DNA of 64,000 nt from an uncultured Clostridia bacterium (lineage in GTDB: Bacteria > Bacillota > Clostridia > Christensenellales > Aristaeellaceae): positions 1 through 64,000 of the forward strand of contig CAKURR010000007.1 of assembly GCA_934675735.1 (NCBI GenBank), in the 5' to 3' direction. The notes beneath the pieces were generated by a model that did no database searches, was not told the DNA's origin, and saw only the letters and a list, made by a program, of their open reading frames with translations. The position numbers and the translations under genes were made by a program. Every line of letters begins with the position of its first letter. Position 1 is the first letter of the stretch. Positions 24,390-33,732 of this stretch are shown in pieces.

Positions 24390-25199
24390 TCAATCCGCTT
24401 GCTCTGTTTCTTTTCCGGCGGCATACAATATGCCTGTTTCGCAGACAAACTGTTCGGTTTGGAACAGTTTTTCTTCTCCCGGCTGTTCCAGCAGCTTGAC
24501 TTCTTCCTCCGTCAGCTCGCGCCACTCCCCGGGCTGCAAGTCGGGGTCGAGCGCAAGCGCGCCGATGGCCATGCGTTTGAGGTAGACGACCTGCTTTCCC
24601 CTTGCGGCGAACATGCGCTTGACCTGATGGTATTTGCCCTCGGTCACGCGGATATACGCCGCGTCGTCTCCGTCGCGTTCAATTCGGGCGGGCCGCGCGT
24701 CAAACTCGCCGTCCGCGTCGCGGATATGGATACCCGCCTCCAGCGCGGCGACGTCCTCGTCGGTCAATTGGCCGTCGAGCCTGACGTAATAGACCTTGCC
24801 GACCTCGTGTTTGGGCGAAATGATGCGGTGCGCCAACTGACCGTCGGAGGTGATAATCAGCAGGCCCTCGGTATCCTTATCCAGCCGCCCCGCAGGCATC
24901 GCGCCCATCGCGGCATACATCGGCGGCAGCAAATCCATCACGGTTTTCTGCTTCCTGTCGCGCGCGGCGGTCAGCACGCCCGCGGGCTTATTGAGCATCA
25001 CGTGGCGGACGGCCTTATAATGCAGCGCGCGCCCGTCCAGCCGAATGTCGTCCGTCTCGCCGCAAACCTGCATGCCCGCGTCCTTCGCCGCCGCGCCGTT
25101 CACCGTCACGCGCCCCGCGCGCACTGTCGCTTTGATTTCGCTTCTCGTGCCCTCGCCGAGCAGCGCAAGCAGCTTGTCAAGCCGCATTTTTTCGCTCAA
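24390..25199 (-). CDS. rsuA: 16S rRNA pseudouridine synthase, RsuA/RluB family
   Basis: A 269-residue enzyme with an N-terminal S4 RNA-binding domain (MRLDKLLALLGEGTRSEIKA onward) and a catalytic domain with the nucleophile Asp in AGRLDKDTEGLLIITSDG, plus KYHQVKRMFAARG near the end. It probably makes pseudouridine 516 in 16S rRNA. The start is taken as TTG at 25199, because GGAGG lies 7 bases before it; the ATG at 25187 lacks a site at proper distance. A good minus-strand promoter lies about 40 bp upstream. Confidence 0.88.
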   Translation of the reverse strand: MSEKMRLDKLLALLGEGTRSEIKATVRAGRVTVNGAAAKDAGMQVCGETDDIRLDGRALHYKAVRHVMLNKPAGVLTAARDRKQKTVMDLLPPMYAAMGAMPAGRLDKDTEGLLIITSDGQLAHRIISPKHEVGKVYYVRLDGQLTDEDVAALEAGIHIRDADGEFDARPARIERDGDDAAYIRVTEGKYHQVKRMFAARGKQVVYLKRMAIGALALDPDLQPGEWRELTEEEVKLLEQPGEEKLFQTEQFVCETGILYAAGKETEQAD

Positions 25200-25239
25200 A
25201 TCTTCGTCCTCCAAAGCCTTCTCGTTTCATGTGCTTTCC

Positions 25240-25268
25240 ATTATACAGCACGGCAGACGGTTTTGCAA
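25240..25268 (-). promoter_or_regulatory. Promoter of rsuA
   Basis: Minus strand TTGCAA (25263-25268), 17-bp spacer, TATAAT (25240-25245). Confidence 0.7.
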
Positions 25269-25449
25269 TCTTACGGCGCGCTTGGCGAATTTTTGTCAAC
25301 CCACACGATTTATTCTGCACGCGTTTTCCGCCGCGCATGTGGGACGAAAATCGCCCGCTTGGACGCGAAGTGTTCAAAAACTGTCCCGTTTCCATGCCGC
25401 ATCATGGAAACATCACATGAATTTGCTTTCCCTTTTGCACAGATTATGA

Positions 25450-25455
25450 TATAAT
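25450..25455 (+). promoter_or_regulatory. -10 box of the glg operon
   Basis: A perfect TATAAT; the -35 region is weak (TTGCTT lies too far away), which suggests an activator or another control. The leader of about 90 bases contains a GC-rich hairpin at 25470-25500 (arms GGCGCG/CGCGCC). Confidence 0.6.
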
Positions 25456-25549
25456 GCAGCTAAGCGGAAAGGCGCGCGGGGATGAAGAACGCGCCCCTTC
25501 CAATGTGCCATCGGCAAGATTAACCCAATATCACAGGAGTGTGTTCACA

Positions 25550-26731
25550 ATGAGGAAGAAACAATGCGTTGCCATGCTGCTCGCTGGCGGGCAGGGCAGC
25601 CGTCTGGGCATCCTGACCAAGGATGTGGCCAAGCCGGCAGTTCCCTACGGCGGAAAATACCGCATCATCGATTTTCCGCTCTCCAACTGCACCAACTCGG
25701 GCATCGACGTGGTCGGCGTGCTGACGCAGTATCGCCCGCTGGAGCTGAACGCCTACATCGGCTCGGGCTCCCCGTGGGACCTTGACCTCTCCAACGGCGG
25801 CGTTTACGTGCTGCCGCCGTATCAGACCGGCAAAACCGGCGAGTGGTACAAGGGCACGGCCAACGCCATCTATCAGAACATCCCCTTCATCGCCCAGTGG
25901 GATCCCGAGTATGTGCTCGTGCTCTCCGGCGACCATATCTATAAGATGGATTACAACGCGATGCTGCGCGAGCACATCGCCAAGGGCGCGGATTTGACCA
26001 TCGCGGTGCGCGAGGTGCCGTGGGAGGAAGCGCCGCGCTTCGGCATCCTCAACACGGATGCGGACAACCGCATCACCGAGTTTGAGGAAAAGCCCGCCCA
26101 GCCCAAGAGCAACAAGGCTTCCATGGGCGTTTACATCTTCTCCTGGAGCAAGATGCGCAAGTATCTGGAGCTGGACGAGGCCAACCCGAACAGCGACAAC
26201 GACTTCGGCAAAAACATCATTCCGGCGATGCTGGAAGCGGGCGAAAAGCTCTATACCTACACGTTTGACGGCTACTGGAAAGACGTGGGCACCATCGAAT
26301 CCCTCTGGGAGGCGAACATGGACCTGCTCGAAATGCCCATGCCGATTGACCTGTACGACAAGCGCTGGCGCATCTACGCCCGTAATCCGGGCATGCCGCC
26401 GCACTACATCGCCGACGGCGCGAAGGTGGTCAACTGCCTCATCACCGAGGGCTGCGAGGTCAAGGGCGTCATCAATCACTCCGTGCTCTTTGCGGGCGTG
26501 ACGGTTGAAACCGGCGCGGAAATCACCGACGCGGTTATCATGCCGGGCGCGGTCATCGAGCGCGGCGCGGTGGTTCGCCGTGCCATCGTCGCGGAAAACG
26601 CGCACATCTGCGCGGGCGCGGTGGTCGGCGAGGAGACCGGCAAAATCGCCGTGGTCGGCCACAACGCCGTTATCCCCGCGGGGGACAAGGTTGCCGCCGG
26701 CGCTCAGGTTGACGCCGACGCGCAGCAGTAA
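25550..26731 (+). CDS. glgC: Glucose-1-phosphate adenylyltransferase
   Basis: A 393-residue ADP-glucose pyrophosphorylase: ATP + glucose 1-phosphate gives ADP-glucose for glycogen. The nucleotide-binding motif GGQGSRLGILTKDVAKPAVP starts at about residue 13, then GKYRIIDFPLSNCTNSGI; VLSGDHIYKMDY is the catalytic Asp region, and FEEKPAQPKSNKASMGVYIF binds the sugar phosphate. A left-handed beta-helix with hexapeptide repeats forms the C-terminus. AGGAG lies 10 bases before the ATG at 25550. Confidence 0.95.
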   Translation: MRKKQCVAMLLAGGQGSRLGILTKDVAKPAVPYGGKYRIIDFPLSNCTNSGIDVVGVLTQYRPLELNAYIGSGSPWDLDLSNGGVYVLPPYQTGKTGEWYKGTANAIYQNIPFIAQWDPEYVLVLSGDHIYKMDYNAMLREHIAKGADLTIAVREVPWEEAPRFGILNTDADNRITEFEEKPAQPKSNKASMGVYIFSWSKMRKYLELDEANPNSDNDFGKNIIPAMLEAGEKLYTYTFDGYWKDVGTIESLWEANMDLLEMPMPIDLYDKRWRIYARNPGMPPHYIADGAKVVNCLITEGCEVKGVINHSVLFAGVTVETGAEITDAVIMPGAVIERGAVVRRAIVAENAHICAGAVVGEETGKIAVVGHNAVIPAGDKVAAGAQVDADAQQ

Positions 26732-26746
26732 GGAGGAGCACCCACA

Positions 26747-27871
26747 ATGAAAGACGTCATGGGTTTGATTTTTACCGGTGAAAACGATATTCACCTCGGC
26801 GAGCTGACCAGCCTGCGCGCGGTTGCCGCCCTTCCGATTGCGGGCCGTTACCGCGTCGTTGACTTCCAGCTTTCCTCGATGGTGCACAGCGGCATTAAGA
26901 ATGTCGGCGTCATCACCCAGAAGAATTATTCTTCCCTGATGGACCACATCGGCTCCGGCCGCGAGTGGGATCTGCACGGCAAGCAGGGTCTGGTCATGCT
27001 GCCGCCGTTCCTCACCCGCGAGAACATGGGCGTTTACTCCGGCCTGCTGGATGCGCTCAAATCCAACAGCACGTATCTGCGCCTCTCCCGTCAGGAATAC
27101 ATCGTGCTGACCAACAGCCACACCATCTACAACATGGATTACACCGACGCGCTCAGGTTCCACATGGAAAAGGGCGCGGATGTGACGGTGCTTTACGCCC
27201 ACGGGGCGAAGGCCGTCGGCACGGAGGGCGAAAACGACACGTTCCTCTCCGTGGATGAAGAGGACAAGGTCACGGGCATGGAAATCGGCTCTTCCGTGCC
27301 GACCCGCGACTGCGCGTCCCTCAAGGTCTACATCACCAAGCGCGAGCTGCTGCGCCAGCTGGTCGAGCAGGCGGCCGCCAACGGCATGCACGACTTTGAC
27401 CGCGATATCCTCCAGCGCAACATCAACGACGGCAACCTGAAGGTTTACGGCTACGAATACAAGGGGCTGGCCTGCCAGATCGACTCCATCCAGTCCTACT
27501 TCAACTTCAACATGTCGCTTCTGAACAGCGATGTGCGCCGCCAGCTCTTCCCGAAGGACCGCCCCGTGTATACCAAGGTGCGCGACGACCTGCCCACCCG
27601 CTATGTGGAAGACTGCGAGTGCTCCAACTCGCTGATTGCCAACGGCTGCGTCATCGAGGGCACTGTCATCAACTCGGTGCTCTTCCGCGGCGTGAAGGTC
27701 GCCAAGGGCGCGGTTGTCAAGAACTCCATCGTCATGCAGGACGCGCAGATTCAGGAAGGCGCGGAGATTGACCACTGCATTCTCGACAAGCAGAGCGTCA
27801 TCCGCCGCAACGGCCGCCTGATTGCGCCCGCCGCTTATCCGATTGTCATCGCCAAGAACGTTGTGATTTAA
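26747..27871 (+). CDS. glgD: Glucose-1-phosphate adenylyltransferase regulatory subunit GlgD
   Basis: A 374-residue GlgC homologue with a degenerate catalytic site: the GGxGxRL loop is replaced by FTGENDIHLGELTSLRAVAA, and the SGDH motif by TNSHTIYNMDY. This is typical of GlgD in Firmicutes, where it joins GlgC in a heterotetramer and modulates it. The C-terminal beta-helix is conserved. It follows glgC by 15 bp with a GGAGG site, and precedes glgA by 69 bp. Confidence 0.93.
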   Translation: MKDVMGLIFTGENDIHLGELTSLRAVAALPIAGRYRVVDFQLSSMVHSGIKNVGVITQKNYSSLMDHIGSGREWDLHGKQGLVMLPPFLTRENMGVYSGLLDALKSNSTYLRLSRQEYIVLTNSHTIYNMDYTDALRFHMEKGADVTVLYAHGAKAVGTEGENDTFLSVDEEDKVTGMEIGSSVPTRDCASLKVYITKRELLRQLVEQAAANGMHDFDRDILQRNINDGNLKVYGYEYKGLACQIDSIQSYFNFNMSLLNSDVRRQLFPKDRPVYTKVRDDLPTRYVEDCECSNSLIANGCVIEGTVINSVLFRGVKVAKGAVVKNSIVMQDAQIQEGAEIDHCILDKQSVIRRNGRLIAPAAYPIVIAKNVVI

Positions 27872-27940
27872 GTCAAAGCGGGGGCTGTTCATGCGTGGAC
27901 GGTTCCCGCGTTTTTATCAAGAATATAAGGAGGAATCCAC

Positions 27941-29950
27941 ATGAAGATTCTCTTTGCGGCATCCGAATGCGTACCCTTTATCAAGACCGGCGGCCTGGCC
28001 GACGTGGTGGGCGCGCTTTCCCCCGTGCTCAAGGCGCAGGGCCACGACGTGCGCGTCATTCTGCCGCTGTACGCCGCCATCCCCGAGCAGTATGTCAGCC
28101 AAATGAAGCTCGAGTGCGAGTTTGAGGTCGAGCTTTGCTGGCGCCGCCAGTACTGCGGCGTGAAGAGCCTTGAATATCAGGGCGTGACCTTCTACTTTGT
28201 GGACAACCAGTATTACTTCGGCCGTTCCTACATCTACGGTCTGGGCGGCGACGAATACGAGCGCTTCGGCTTCTTCGACCGCGCCGTCATCGACGCGCTG
28301 GTGCACCTTGACTTCAAGCCCGACGTCATCCACTGCCACGACTGGCAGACGGGCATGATTCCGGCCCTGCTCAAGATTCAGTATGCGCAGTTCCCGTTCT
28401 ATCAGGATATGAAGACGGTCTACACCATCCACAACCTGCAGTATCAGGGCGTGTTCCCGATTAAGGCGGTTCAGGATACGCTGGGCCTGGGCGACAGCCT
28501 GTTCACCTCCGACAAACTGGAGTGCTACGGCTGCGCGAACTACATGAAGGCCGGTCTGGTTTACGCCGACGAGCTGACCACCGTCTCCCCGAGCTATGCA
28601 GATGAGATTCAGACCGCGTTCTACGGCGAGCGGCTGGACGGCCTGCTCCGCGCGCGCAAGGATCAGCTGGTGGGCATTCTCAACGGCATCGACGTGAACG
28701 ATTACGACCCCGCCAAAGACCCGCAGATTTACGCCAACTATGACCCGTATCACCTCGGCGGCAAGGAGACCTGTAAGGCGGAGCTGCAAAAGGAGCTCGG
28801 CCTGACCGTTGACCCGACCGTGCCGCTGGTGGGCATCATTTCTCGCCTGTCCAACCAGAAGGGTTTCGACCTCATCGAGTGCGTCATCCGCGAGCTGATG
28901 GCGACGGGTATTCAGCTCGTCGTGCTCGGCATGGGCGAGGCGAAATACACCAACCTGTTCTCCTGGGCGGAGAGCGAATACCCGGGCCGACTGGCGGCGC
29001 GCTTTGCGATGAACCACCAGCTGGCGCACCGCATCTACGCGGGCAGCGACATGTTCCTCATGCCCAGCCAATTCGAACCGTGCGGCCTCTCCCAGATGAT
29101 TGCGATGCGCTACGGCTCCGTGCCGATTGCGCGCGAGACGGGCGGCCTGCGCGACACCGTGCTCTCCTACAACAAGTTCACCGACGAGGGCAACGGCTTC
29201 ACCTTCTTCAACTACAACGCGCATGACATGCTGCACACCGTGCGCCGCGCCGTGCATTATTATCAGAACAACCGCGAGGTGTGGTATCGCCTGATTGTGC
29301 GCGGCATGACCGGCGATTACAGCTGGTATTCCTCCGCCGGCAAGTATCTGGCCCTGTATGAGGATGTAACCAAGCCCGCGACGCAGTTCTCCCTCGCCGA
29401 GGAGCAGCCCGAAAACCCTAAGGCCGCCCCGGCTTTGCAGGCGGAAGCCGGGGATGTGACGCAGGAAGCGCCCAAAACCGAGGAAAAGCCCAAGGCCAAG
29501 CGCGGCCGCAAGCCCAAGGCCGAAACCGACGCGGTGAAGGAAACCGTGGAAAAGGCGGTTGAAGCCGAAGAGAAGCCCAAGGCCAAGCGCACCCCGCGCA
29601 AGAAAGTCGAGCCGAAAGCCGATGCCCTTGCCGAGATGAAGGAAGAAGCCAAGGCCGAGGAAGCCCCCAAGGCCAAGCGCACTCCCCGCAAGAAGGCTGA
29701 GCCGAAAACCGATGCCCCTGCCGAGGTGAAGGAAGAAGCCAAGGCCGAGGAAGCCCCCAAGGCCAAGCGCACTCCCCGCAAGAAGGCCGAGCCGAAAGCC
29801 GATGCCCCTGCCGAGGTGAAGGAAGAAGCCAAAGCCGAGGAGAAACCCAAGGTCAAGCGCACTCCCCGCAAAAAAGCCGAGTCGAAGGCCCAAGCCCCTG
29901 CCGAAGTCAAGGAAGAGGCCAAGGCCGATGAAGCCTCCAAAGCCGAATAA
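27941..29950 (+). CDS. glgA: Glycogen synthase with a lysine/glutamate repeat tail
   Basis: A 669-residue GT5 enzyme transferring glucose from ADP-glucose to glycogen. The N-terminal motif FIKTGGLADVVGALSP binds ADP-glucose; the C-terminal E-x7-E region is FEPCGLSQMIAMRYGS. The catalytic part ends at about residue 480, where normal GlgA stops. The extra 185 residues are charged and disordered: an AT-hook-like KRGRKPK at 520-526, then four 30-residue repeats (543-662), each with KRTPRKK followed by an acidic Ala/Glu stretch. The tail could bind polyanions or partners. AAGGAGG precedes the ATG. Confidence 0.93.
   Translation: MKILFAASECVPFIKTGGLADVVGALSPVLKAQGHDVRVILPLYAAIPEQYVSQMKLECEFEVELCWRRQYCGVKSLEYQGVTFYFVDNQYYFGRSYIYGLGGDEYERFGFFDRAVIDALVHLDFKPDVIHCHDWQTGMIPALLKIQYAQFPFYQDMKTVYTIHNLQYQGVFPIKAVQDTLGLGDSLFTSDKLECYGCANYMKAGLVYADELTTVSPSYADEIQTAFYGERLDGLLRARKDQLVGILNGIDVNDYDPAKDPQIYANYDPYHLGGKETCKAELQKELGLTVDPTVPLVGIISRLSNQKGFDLIECVIRELMATGIQLVVLGMGEAKYTNLFSWAESEYPGRLAARFAMNHQLAHRIYAGSDMFLMPSQFEPCGLSQMIAMRYGSVPIARETGGLRDTVLSYNKFTDEGNGFTFFNYNAHDMLHTVRRAVHYYQNNREVWYRLIVRGMTGDYSWYSSAGKYLALYEDVTKPATQFSLAEEQPENPKAAPALQAEAGDVTQEAPKTEEKPKAKRGRKPKAETDAVKETVEKAVEAEEKPKAKRTPRKKVEPKADALAEMKEEAKAEEAPKAKRTPRKKAEPKTDAPAEVKEEAKAEEAPKAKRTPRKKAEPKADAPAEVKEEAKAEEKPKVKRTPRKKAESKAQAPAEVKEEAKADEASKAE
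29567..29926 (+). repeat. Four tandem 90-bp repeats inside glgA
   Basis: Each unit encodes 30 residues with the core KAKRTPRKK (KVKRTPRKK in unit 4). Units 2 and 3 are nearly identical; units 1 and 4 have diverged. The tail ends with the start of a fifth unit. Confidence 0.9.
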
Positions 29951-29964
29951 ACCCGTTTAACAGT

Positions 29965-29999
29965 CCCCGACGCGGCTCTTCCGCCGCGTCGGGGTTTTT
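29965..29999 (+). terminator. Terminator of the glg operon
   Basis: A 12-bp GC-rich stem (CCCCGACGCGGC/GCCGCGTCGGGG) and five T residues. Confidence 0.9.
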
Positions 30000-30027
30000 G
30001 TTTTTGGCCGAGTCGCTTTTCCCGCTA

Positions 30028-30056
30028 TTGATTCTTTCGCCCGATTCCGTTACAAT
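30028..30056 (+). promoter_or_regulatory. Promoter of the second membrane-protein pair
   Basis: TTGATT (30028-30033), 17-bp spacer, TACAAT (30051-30056). Confidence 0.6.
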
Positions 30057-30092
30057 AGAGGGTGCAATTCATAATGAGGGAGTTTATCCTGC

Positions 30093-31868
30093 ATGTCTTT
30101 TCTGCGAAAGCACGCCGCCCTGACAGCGGCTTTCTTCTGTGCGCTGCTGGCGCTCGCCGCGCCCTATCTCATCCCCGCCGACCCGGACAGCGCCGTCTTT
30201 CGTTCGGGCACGCTGGGCGCGCTGCTCGCGCTTGCCTGCTTCTGCCCCATCCGTCGGGCGCTGGCGCGGGCCGAAAAGCGCCGACTCGTCTGCGGCTTCG
30301 GCTTTGCGCTGCTGTTTGCCGCCGCGCTGAGCGTCGGTTCGGAGCTGTTCATCTACGACGGCCTGCTGCGCGGCACGGGCAGTCTGCTTCGCCGTTTGGC
30401 CGTGCCCGTGATGGCCGCGCCCGCGCTGGGCGCGCTCGCCGCGCGGCTCTTTGCCGTTCGGCTCGACGCGAAACCGACGCGCCTGCCGCTGTGGGGCTAT
30501 GCGGCGACGATTCTGCTGGGCTGGCTGCCGGTGCTGCTGGCGTTTTTCCCGGGCATGGTCAATTATGACTTTCCCGCGCAGTATCAGCAGCATCTCGCCC
30601 ATGCGTATTCCACGCTGCACCCGCTGCTGCACAGTGCGCTGAGCAACGGCCTGATGGCGGCGGGCGAAGCGCTGGGCAATCCTACGCTCGGGCTGCTTTT
30701 TAACACCGTGCTGCAAATGGCCGTGTTCGCGGCCGCGCTGGCCCACAGCTGTGTGTTCGCCCAAAGGCATGGCGCGCCCGCGTGGCTGCTCACGCTGATG
30801 ACGGCGGCCTACGCCCTGCTCCCCATTTTTTCGACGATGGCCGTTTCCACCTGCAAGGACACGCTCTTTTCGGCGGCGCTGCTCGTGCTCTCGCTGCAAT
30901 CCTTCGCGCTTTTGGAGGACGCCGACGCGTTCTTCCGAAAGAAAGTCGGCCTCTTCCTCTATGTGCTCTGCGGCGTCGGCACGGCGCTGCTGCGCAACAA
31001 CGGCCTGTTCGCCTTCGCGCTGCTCGCGCCCGCGATGCTCGCCGCCGCAAAGGGTTTCCGTAAGCCGACGGCGCTGCTGCTGACCGCCTGCCTGGGCGCG
31101 TCGGGGCTTGTAAACGGCGCGCTGACGCTGGCGCTGCACCCGAGCAGCGAAAACACGTCCTTCCAGCTGTACAGCATCCCCGCCCAGCAGCTCGTGCGCG
31201 CCTACAACAGCGGCACAATGAGCGAAGCGGACAAGGCCGAAATCCACGCGTGGTACACCGACGACGCCGGGCTGGTTGTCCACCCCCATCTGGCCGACCC
31301 CGCGAAGGGCTACCTCGACCGCGAGCGCATCCAGACCGAAGGCAGCGCTTTCCTCGCCCTGTGGCAGAAGCACGCCAAAACCTATGCGTATGAATACCTT
31401 GAAGCATTTTTGATGCTCAACGTCGGCTCGTGGTATCCCGACGACTTGAGTCAGGCGACGATTTACCCCGATGTTTCCTACAACGACAAGGGCTATTTGC
31501 AGCTTCAGGAAGTCGATATGACGGCCTATGGCATTGAGACGCGCTGCTGTCTGCCCGTCGTGCGCAATCTGTTTGAGCGCATATGCCGACGGAATTATTA
31601 TCAGAAATACCCGATTGTCTCGCTGCTCTTCGCCGTCGCCACGCCGCTTTGGCTGCTCGTGCTGGCCTGCGCCAAGCTGCTGGCCGACCGCCGCGCGCGC
31701 CTTCTGCCCGCGGCGCTGGGCGTACTGGGCATTTGGCTGGGCTACCTGTTCGGGCCGTGCACCCTGCCGCGCTATGCCCTGCCGCTGTTCTGCCTTGCGC
31801 CCGCGCTGCTGGCGGCCGCATTCTGCCGACAGAAAAACAATCACACAAACGCTCTTTCCGGCGATTGA
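30093..31868 (+). CDS. Large multi-pass membrane protein, DUF6020-like (paralogue 3)
   Basis: A 591-residue protein with about 12 membrane helices and the shared family blocks: FFPGMVNYDFPAQYQQ, STLHPLLHSALSNG, VSTCKDTLFSAALL, TALLRNNGLFAFAL and the extracellular IPAQQLVRAY, where the paralogues have PAQQLSR. The C-terminal part ends LGYLFGPCTLPRYALPLFCL. GAGGGAG precedes the ATG. It is in tandem with paralogue 4, 21 bp apart, under one promoter and one terminator. Function unknown; GT-C glycosyltransferase by inference only. Confidence 0.78.
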   Translation: MSFLRKHAALTAAFFCALLALAAPYLIPADPDSAVFRSGTLGALLALACFCPIRRALARAEKRRLVCGFGFALLFAAALSVGSELFIYDGLLRGTGSLLRRLAVPVMAAPALGALAARLFAVRLDAKPTRLPLWGYAATILLGWLPVLLAFFPGMVNYDFPAQYQQHLAHAYSTLHPLLHSALSNGLMAAGEALGNPTLGLLFNTVLQMAVFAAALAHSCVFAQRHGAPAWLLTLMTAAYALLPIFSTMAVSTCKDTLFSAALLVLSLQSFALLEDADAFFRKKVGLFLYVLCGVGTALLRNNGLFAFALLAPAMLAAAKGFRKPTALLLTACLGASGLVNGALTLALHPSSENTSFQLYSIPAQQLVRAYNSGTMSEADKAEIHAWYTDDAGLVVHPHLADPAKGYLDRERIQTEGSAFLALWQKHAKTYAYEYLEAFLMLNVGSWYPDDLSQATIYPDVSYNDKGYLQLQEVDMTAYGIETRCCLPVVRNLFERICRRNYYQKYPIVSLLFAVATPLWLLVLACAKLLADRRARLLPAALGVLGIWLGYLFGPCTLPRYALPLFCLAPALLAAAFCRQKNNHTNALSGD

Positions 31869-31889
31869 ATTTCAGATTGGGGTCTTGCT

Positions 31890-33650
31890 ATGAAAATCAT
31901 TCAAAAACACGCGGCGCCGCTTTCCGCGCTTTTCGCGCTGATGCTGGCGTTCGCCGCGCCGTATCTCGTGCCTGTCGATCCGAATGCCTCCGTCTTTCGC
32001 TCCGGCTCGCTCGGCGCGCTGCTCATCGGCTTCGGCGCGTTCGCCGTCTGCCGTGCCCTGCAAAAGTCGGATGCGCGCACGCTGAAATACGGCCTGTTCT
32101 TCGCGCTGATTTTCGCGTTTCTGCTCGGTCTGGGCAGCGAGCTGGCCTATTACGGCGAGCTGCTCGCGGGCTTTGGCAGCCTTGTGCGCCGCTTTGCCGT
32201 GCCGCTGATGGCCGCGCCGTATCTGGGCGCGCTGTTCGCCTTGGCCCTCGGCCTTACGCCCGCCTGCCCCAAGCGCGGCAGCCTGCCGTTCCTGTTCTTC
32301 TTCCTGCTGTTTGCGGGCTGCTACACGCTGATTCTGCTGGCGAAATTCCCGGGCATTCTCAATTACGACTTTGAGTTTGAAATCACGCAGTATCTCACCG
32401 GCGTGTACGAGGTCAAGCACCCCGTCTTTCATTCCCTGCTGCTGGGCTGGTGTTACAGCCTGGGCAGCGCGCTCTTCGGCTCGATGACTGCGGGCGCGGC
32501 AACGTACAGCGTCTTTCAGATTCTCTGCCTCGCCGCGGCCTATGCCGCGGTCTGCCGCTTTGTGCAGAAGCGCGTGCCGACGGCGGCGACGCTGCTGCTC
32601 GCCGCGTGCTTCGCGTTCCTCCCCTTCCACGGCGTTTTGGCCATCTCCACGGTCAAGGATGCGCTTTTTGCCGCGCTCTGCGCCCTGCTGTGCATCCTGC
32701 TGTGGCGCATCGCCGAAAATCCGGAGACCTTCATGGCCTCCCGCAAATGGAAGCTCGCGTTCGCCGCGCTCTGTCTGCTGATGGGGCTGATTCGCCTGAA
32801 CGGCCTTTTCGCGTTCATCCCCGCCTGCATCGCCGTGCTCATCCTGTGCAAAACCCGCAGAAAGCAGGCCGCCCTGCTCTGCGCCGTTTCGCTCGTTCTC
32901 GCCCTGGGCGTGCCGCGCGCGCTGAACCTCGCCGTCCACGCCGAGAAAAGCTCCACCGCCGAAACGATGAGCGTCCCCTGCCAGCAGCTGATGCGCACCG
33001 CCGAGCGCGCGCCCCTCAGCGAAGAAGAATACGCCGAAATCAACAGCTGGTTCTCCGACGCGACAAACCGATATCGGCCGCATAACGCCGACCCCGCCAA
33101 GGGCGGCAACTTCGATTACGCCCGCTATCAGGCCGACCCCGCTTCGTATTGGTCGCTCTATTTCCGCTATCTCACGCGCTATCCCTCCATTTATCTGGAA
33201 GCGTTTCTGGATAACTGCATGGGCCTGTGGTATCCGGATGACATGAGCCATTCGCATTCGCTCGACAGCGAGGAATGGGATTATGTCTACCTCAAGGGCG
33301 GCAACATCGTGCCCGAAATTCTGGGCGATATCGACGCGAAGAGCTATATTCCCCCGCTGACCCGCCTGCTCTATCTGTTCACGCAAAGCTCGCGGCACGA
33401 GCTGATTCCGCTCGTCTCGCTGCTCTTCCGTCCGTCGCTGTATGTGTTTTTGATGCTGTTTGTCACGCTGTATCTGCGCCTGCACGGCCAAAAACACCTT
33501 GCGCTGGCCGTCACGCCGCTGTGGGGCATCTTCCTCTCGCTGCTCTTCTCGGCCTGTATCCTTGTGCGCTATGTGTATCCCATCATGGCCGTGATGCCGC
33601 CGCTGACGCTGCTCGCCCTCTTTTCGGATAAACGCCCAAGCAAGGCTTGA
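31890..33650 (+). CDS. Large multi-pass membrane protein, DUF6020-like (paralogue 4)
   Basis: A 586-residue partner of the preceding gene with the same N-terminal pattern (AAPYLVPVDPNASVFRSGSL against AAPYLIPADPDSAVFRSGTL), which shows a recent tandem duplication compared with the pair at 20-23.7 kb. Blocks: KFPGILNYDFEFE, YEVKHPVFHSLLLG, ISTVKDALFAAL, LIRLNGLFAF, VPCQQLMRTAE. LIRLN replaces the LLRNN of the other three, so this copy may have diverged in function. The ribosome site is weak (GGGG), suggesting coupling to gene 3. Confidence 0.78.
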   Translation: MKIIQKHAAPLSALFALMLAFAAPYLVPVDPNASVFRSGSLGALLIGFGAFAVCRALQKSDARTLKYGLFFALIFAFLLGLGSELAYYGELLAGFGSLVRRFAVPLMAAPYLGALFALALGLTPACPKRGSLPFLFFFLLFAGCYTLILLAKFPGILNYDFEFEITQYLTGVYEVKHPVFHSLLLGWCYSLGSALFGSMTAGAATYSVFQILCLAAAYAAVCRFVQKRVPTAATLLLAACFAFLPFHGVLAISTVKDALFAALCALLCILLWRIAENPETFMASRKWKLAFAALCLLMGLIRLNGLFAFIPACIAVLILCKTRRKQAALLCAVSLVLALGVPRALNLAVHAEKSSTAETMSVPCQQLMRTAERAPLSEEEYAEINSWFSDATNRYRPHNADPAKGGNFDYARYQADPASYWSLYFRYLTRYPSIYLEAFLDNCMGLWYPDDMSHSHSLDSEEWDYVYLKGGNIVPEILGDIDAKSYIPPLTRLLYLFTQSSRHELIPLVSLLFRPSLYVFLMLFVTLYLRLHGQKHLALAVTPLWGIFLSLLFSACILVRYVYPIMAVMPPLTLLALFSDKRPSKA

Positions 33651-33664
33651 TTCTTTTCCTCTCG

Positions 33665-33692
33665 CCTGCCGCAAAAAAGCGGCAGGTTTTTT
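33665..33692 (+). terminator. Terminator of the membrane-protein pair
   Basis: An 8-bp stem CCTGCCGC/GCGGCAGG with an A-rich loop, then six T residues. Confidence 0.88.
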
Positions 33693-33702
33693 ATTTTTCC
33701 CC

Positions 33703-33731
33703 TTGACAACGCCTTCGTTCGGATGTATCAT
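33703..33731 (+). promoter_or_regulatory. Promoter of the gntR-ABC operon
   Basis: A perfect TTGACA (33703-33708), 17-bp spacer, TATCAT (33726-33731). Confidence 0.8.
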
Positions 33732-33732
33732 T

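Noticed and set aside
25464..25549. Possible riboswitch in the glgC leader
   Set aside because: Only a simple GC-rich hairpin is present; no known aptamer core was recognised.
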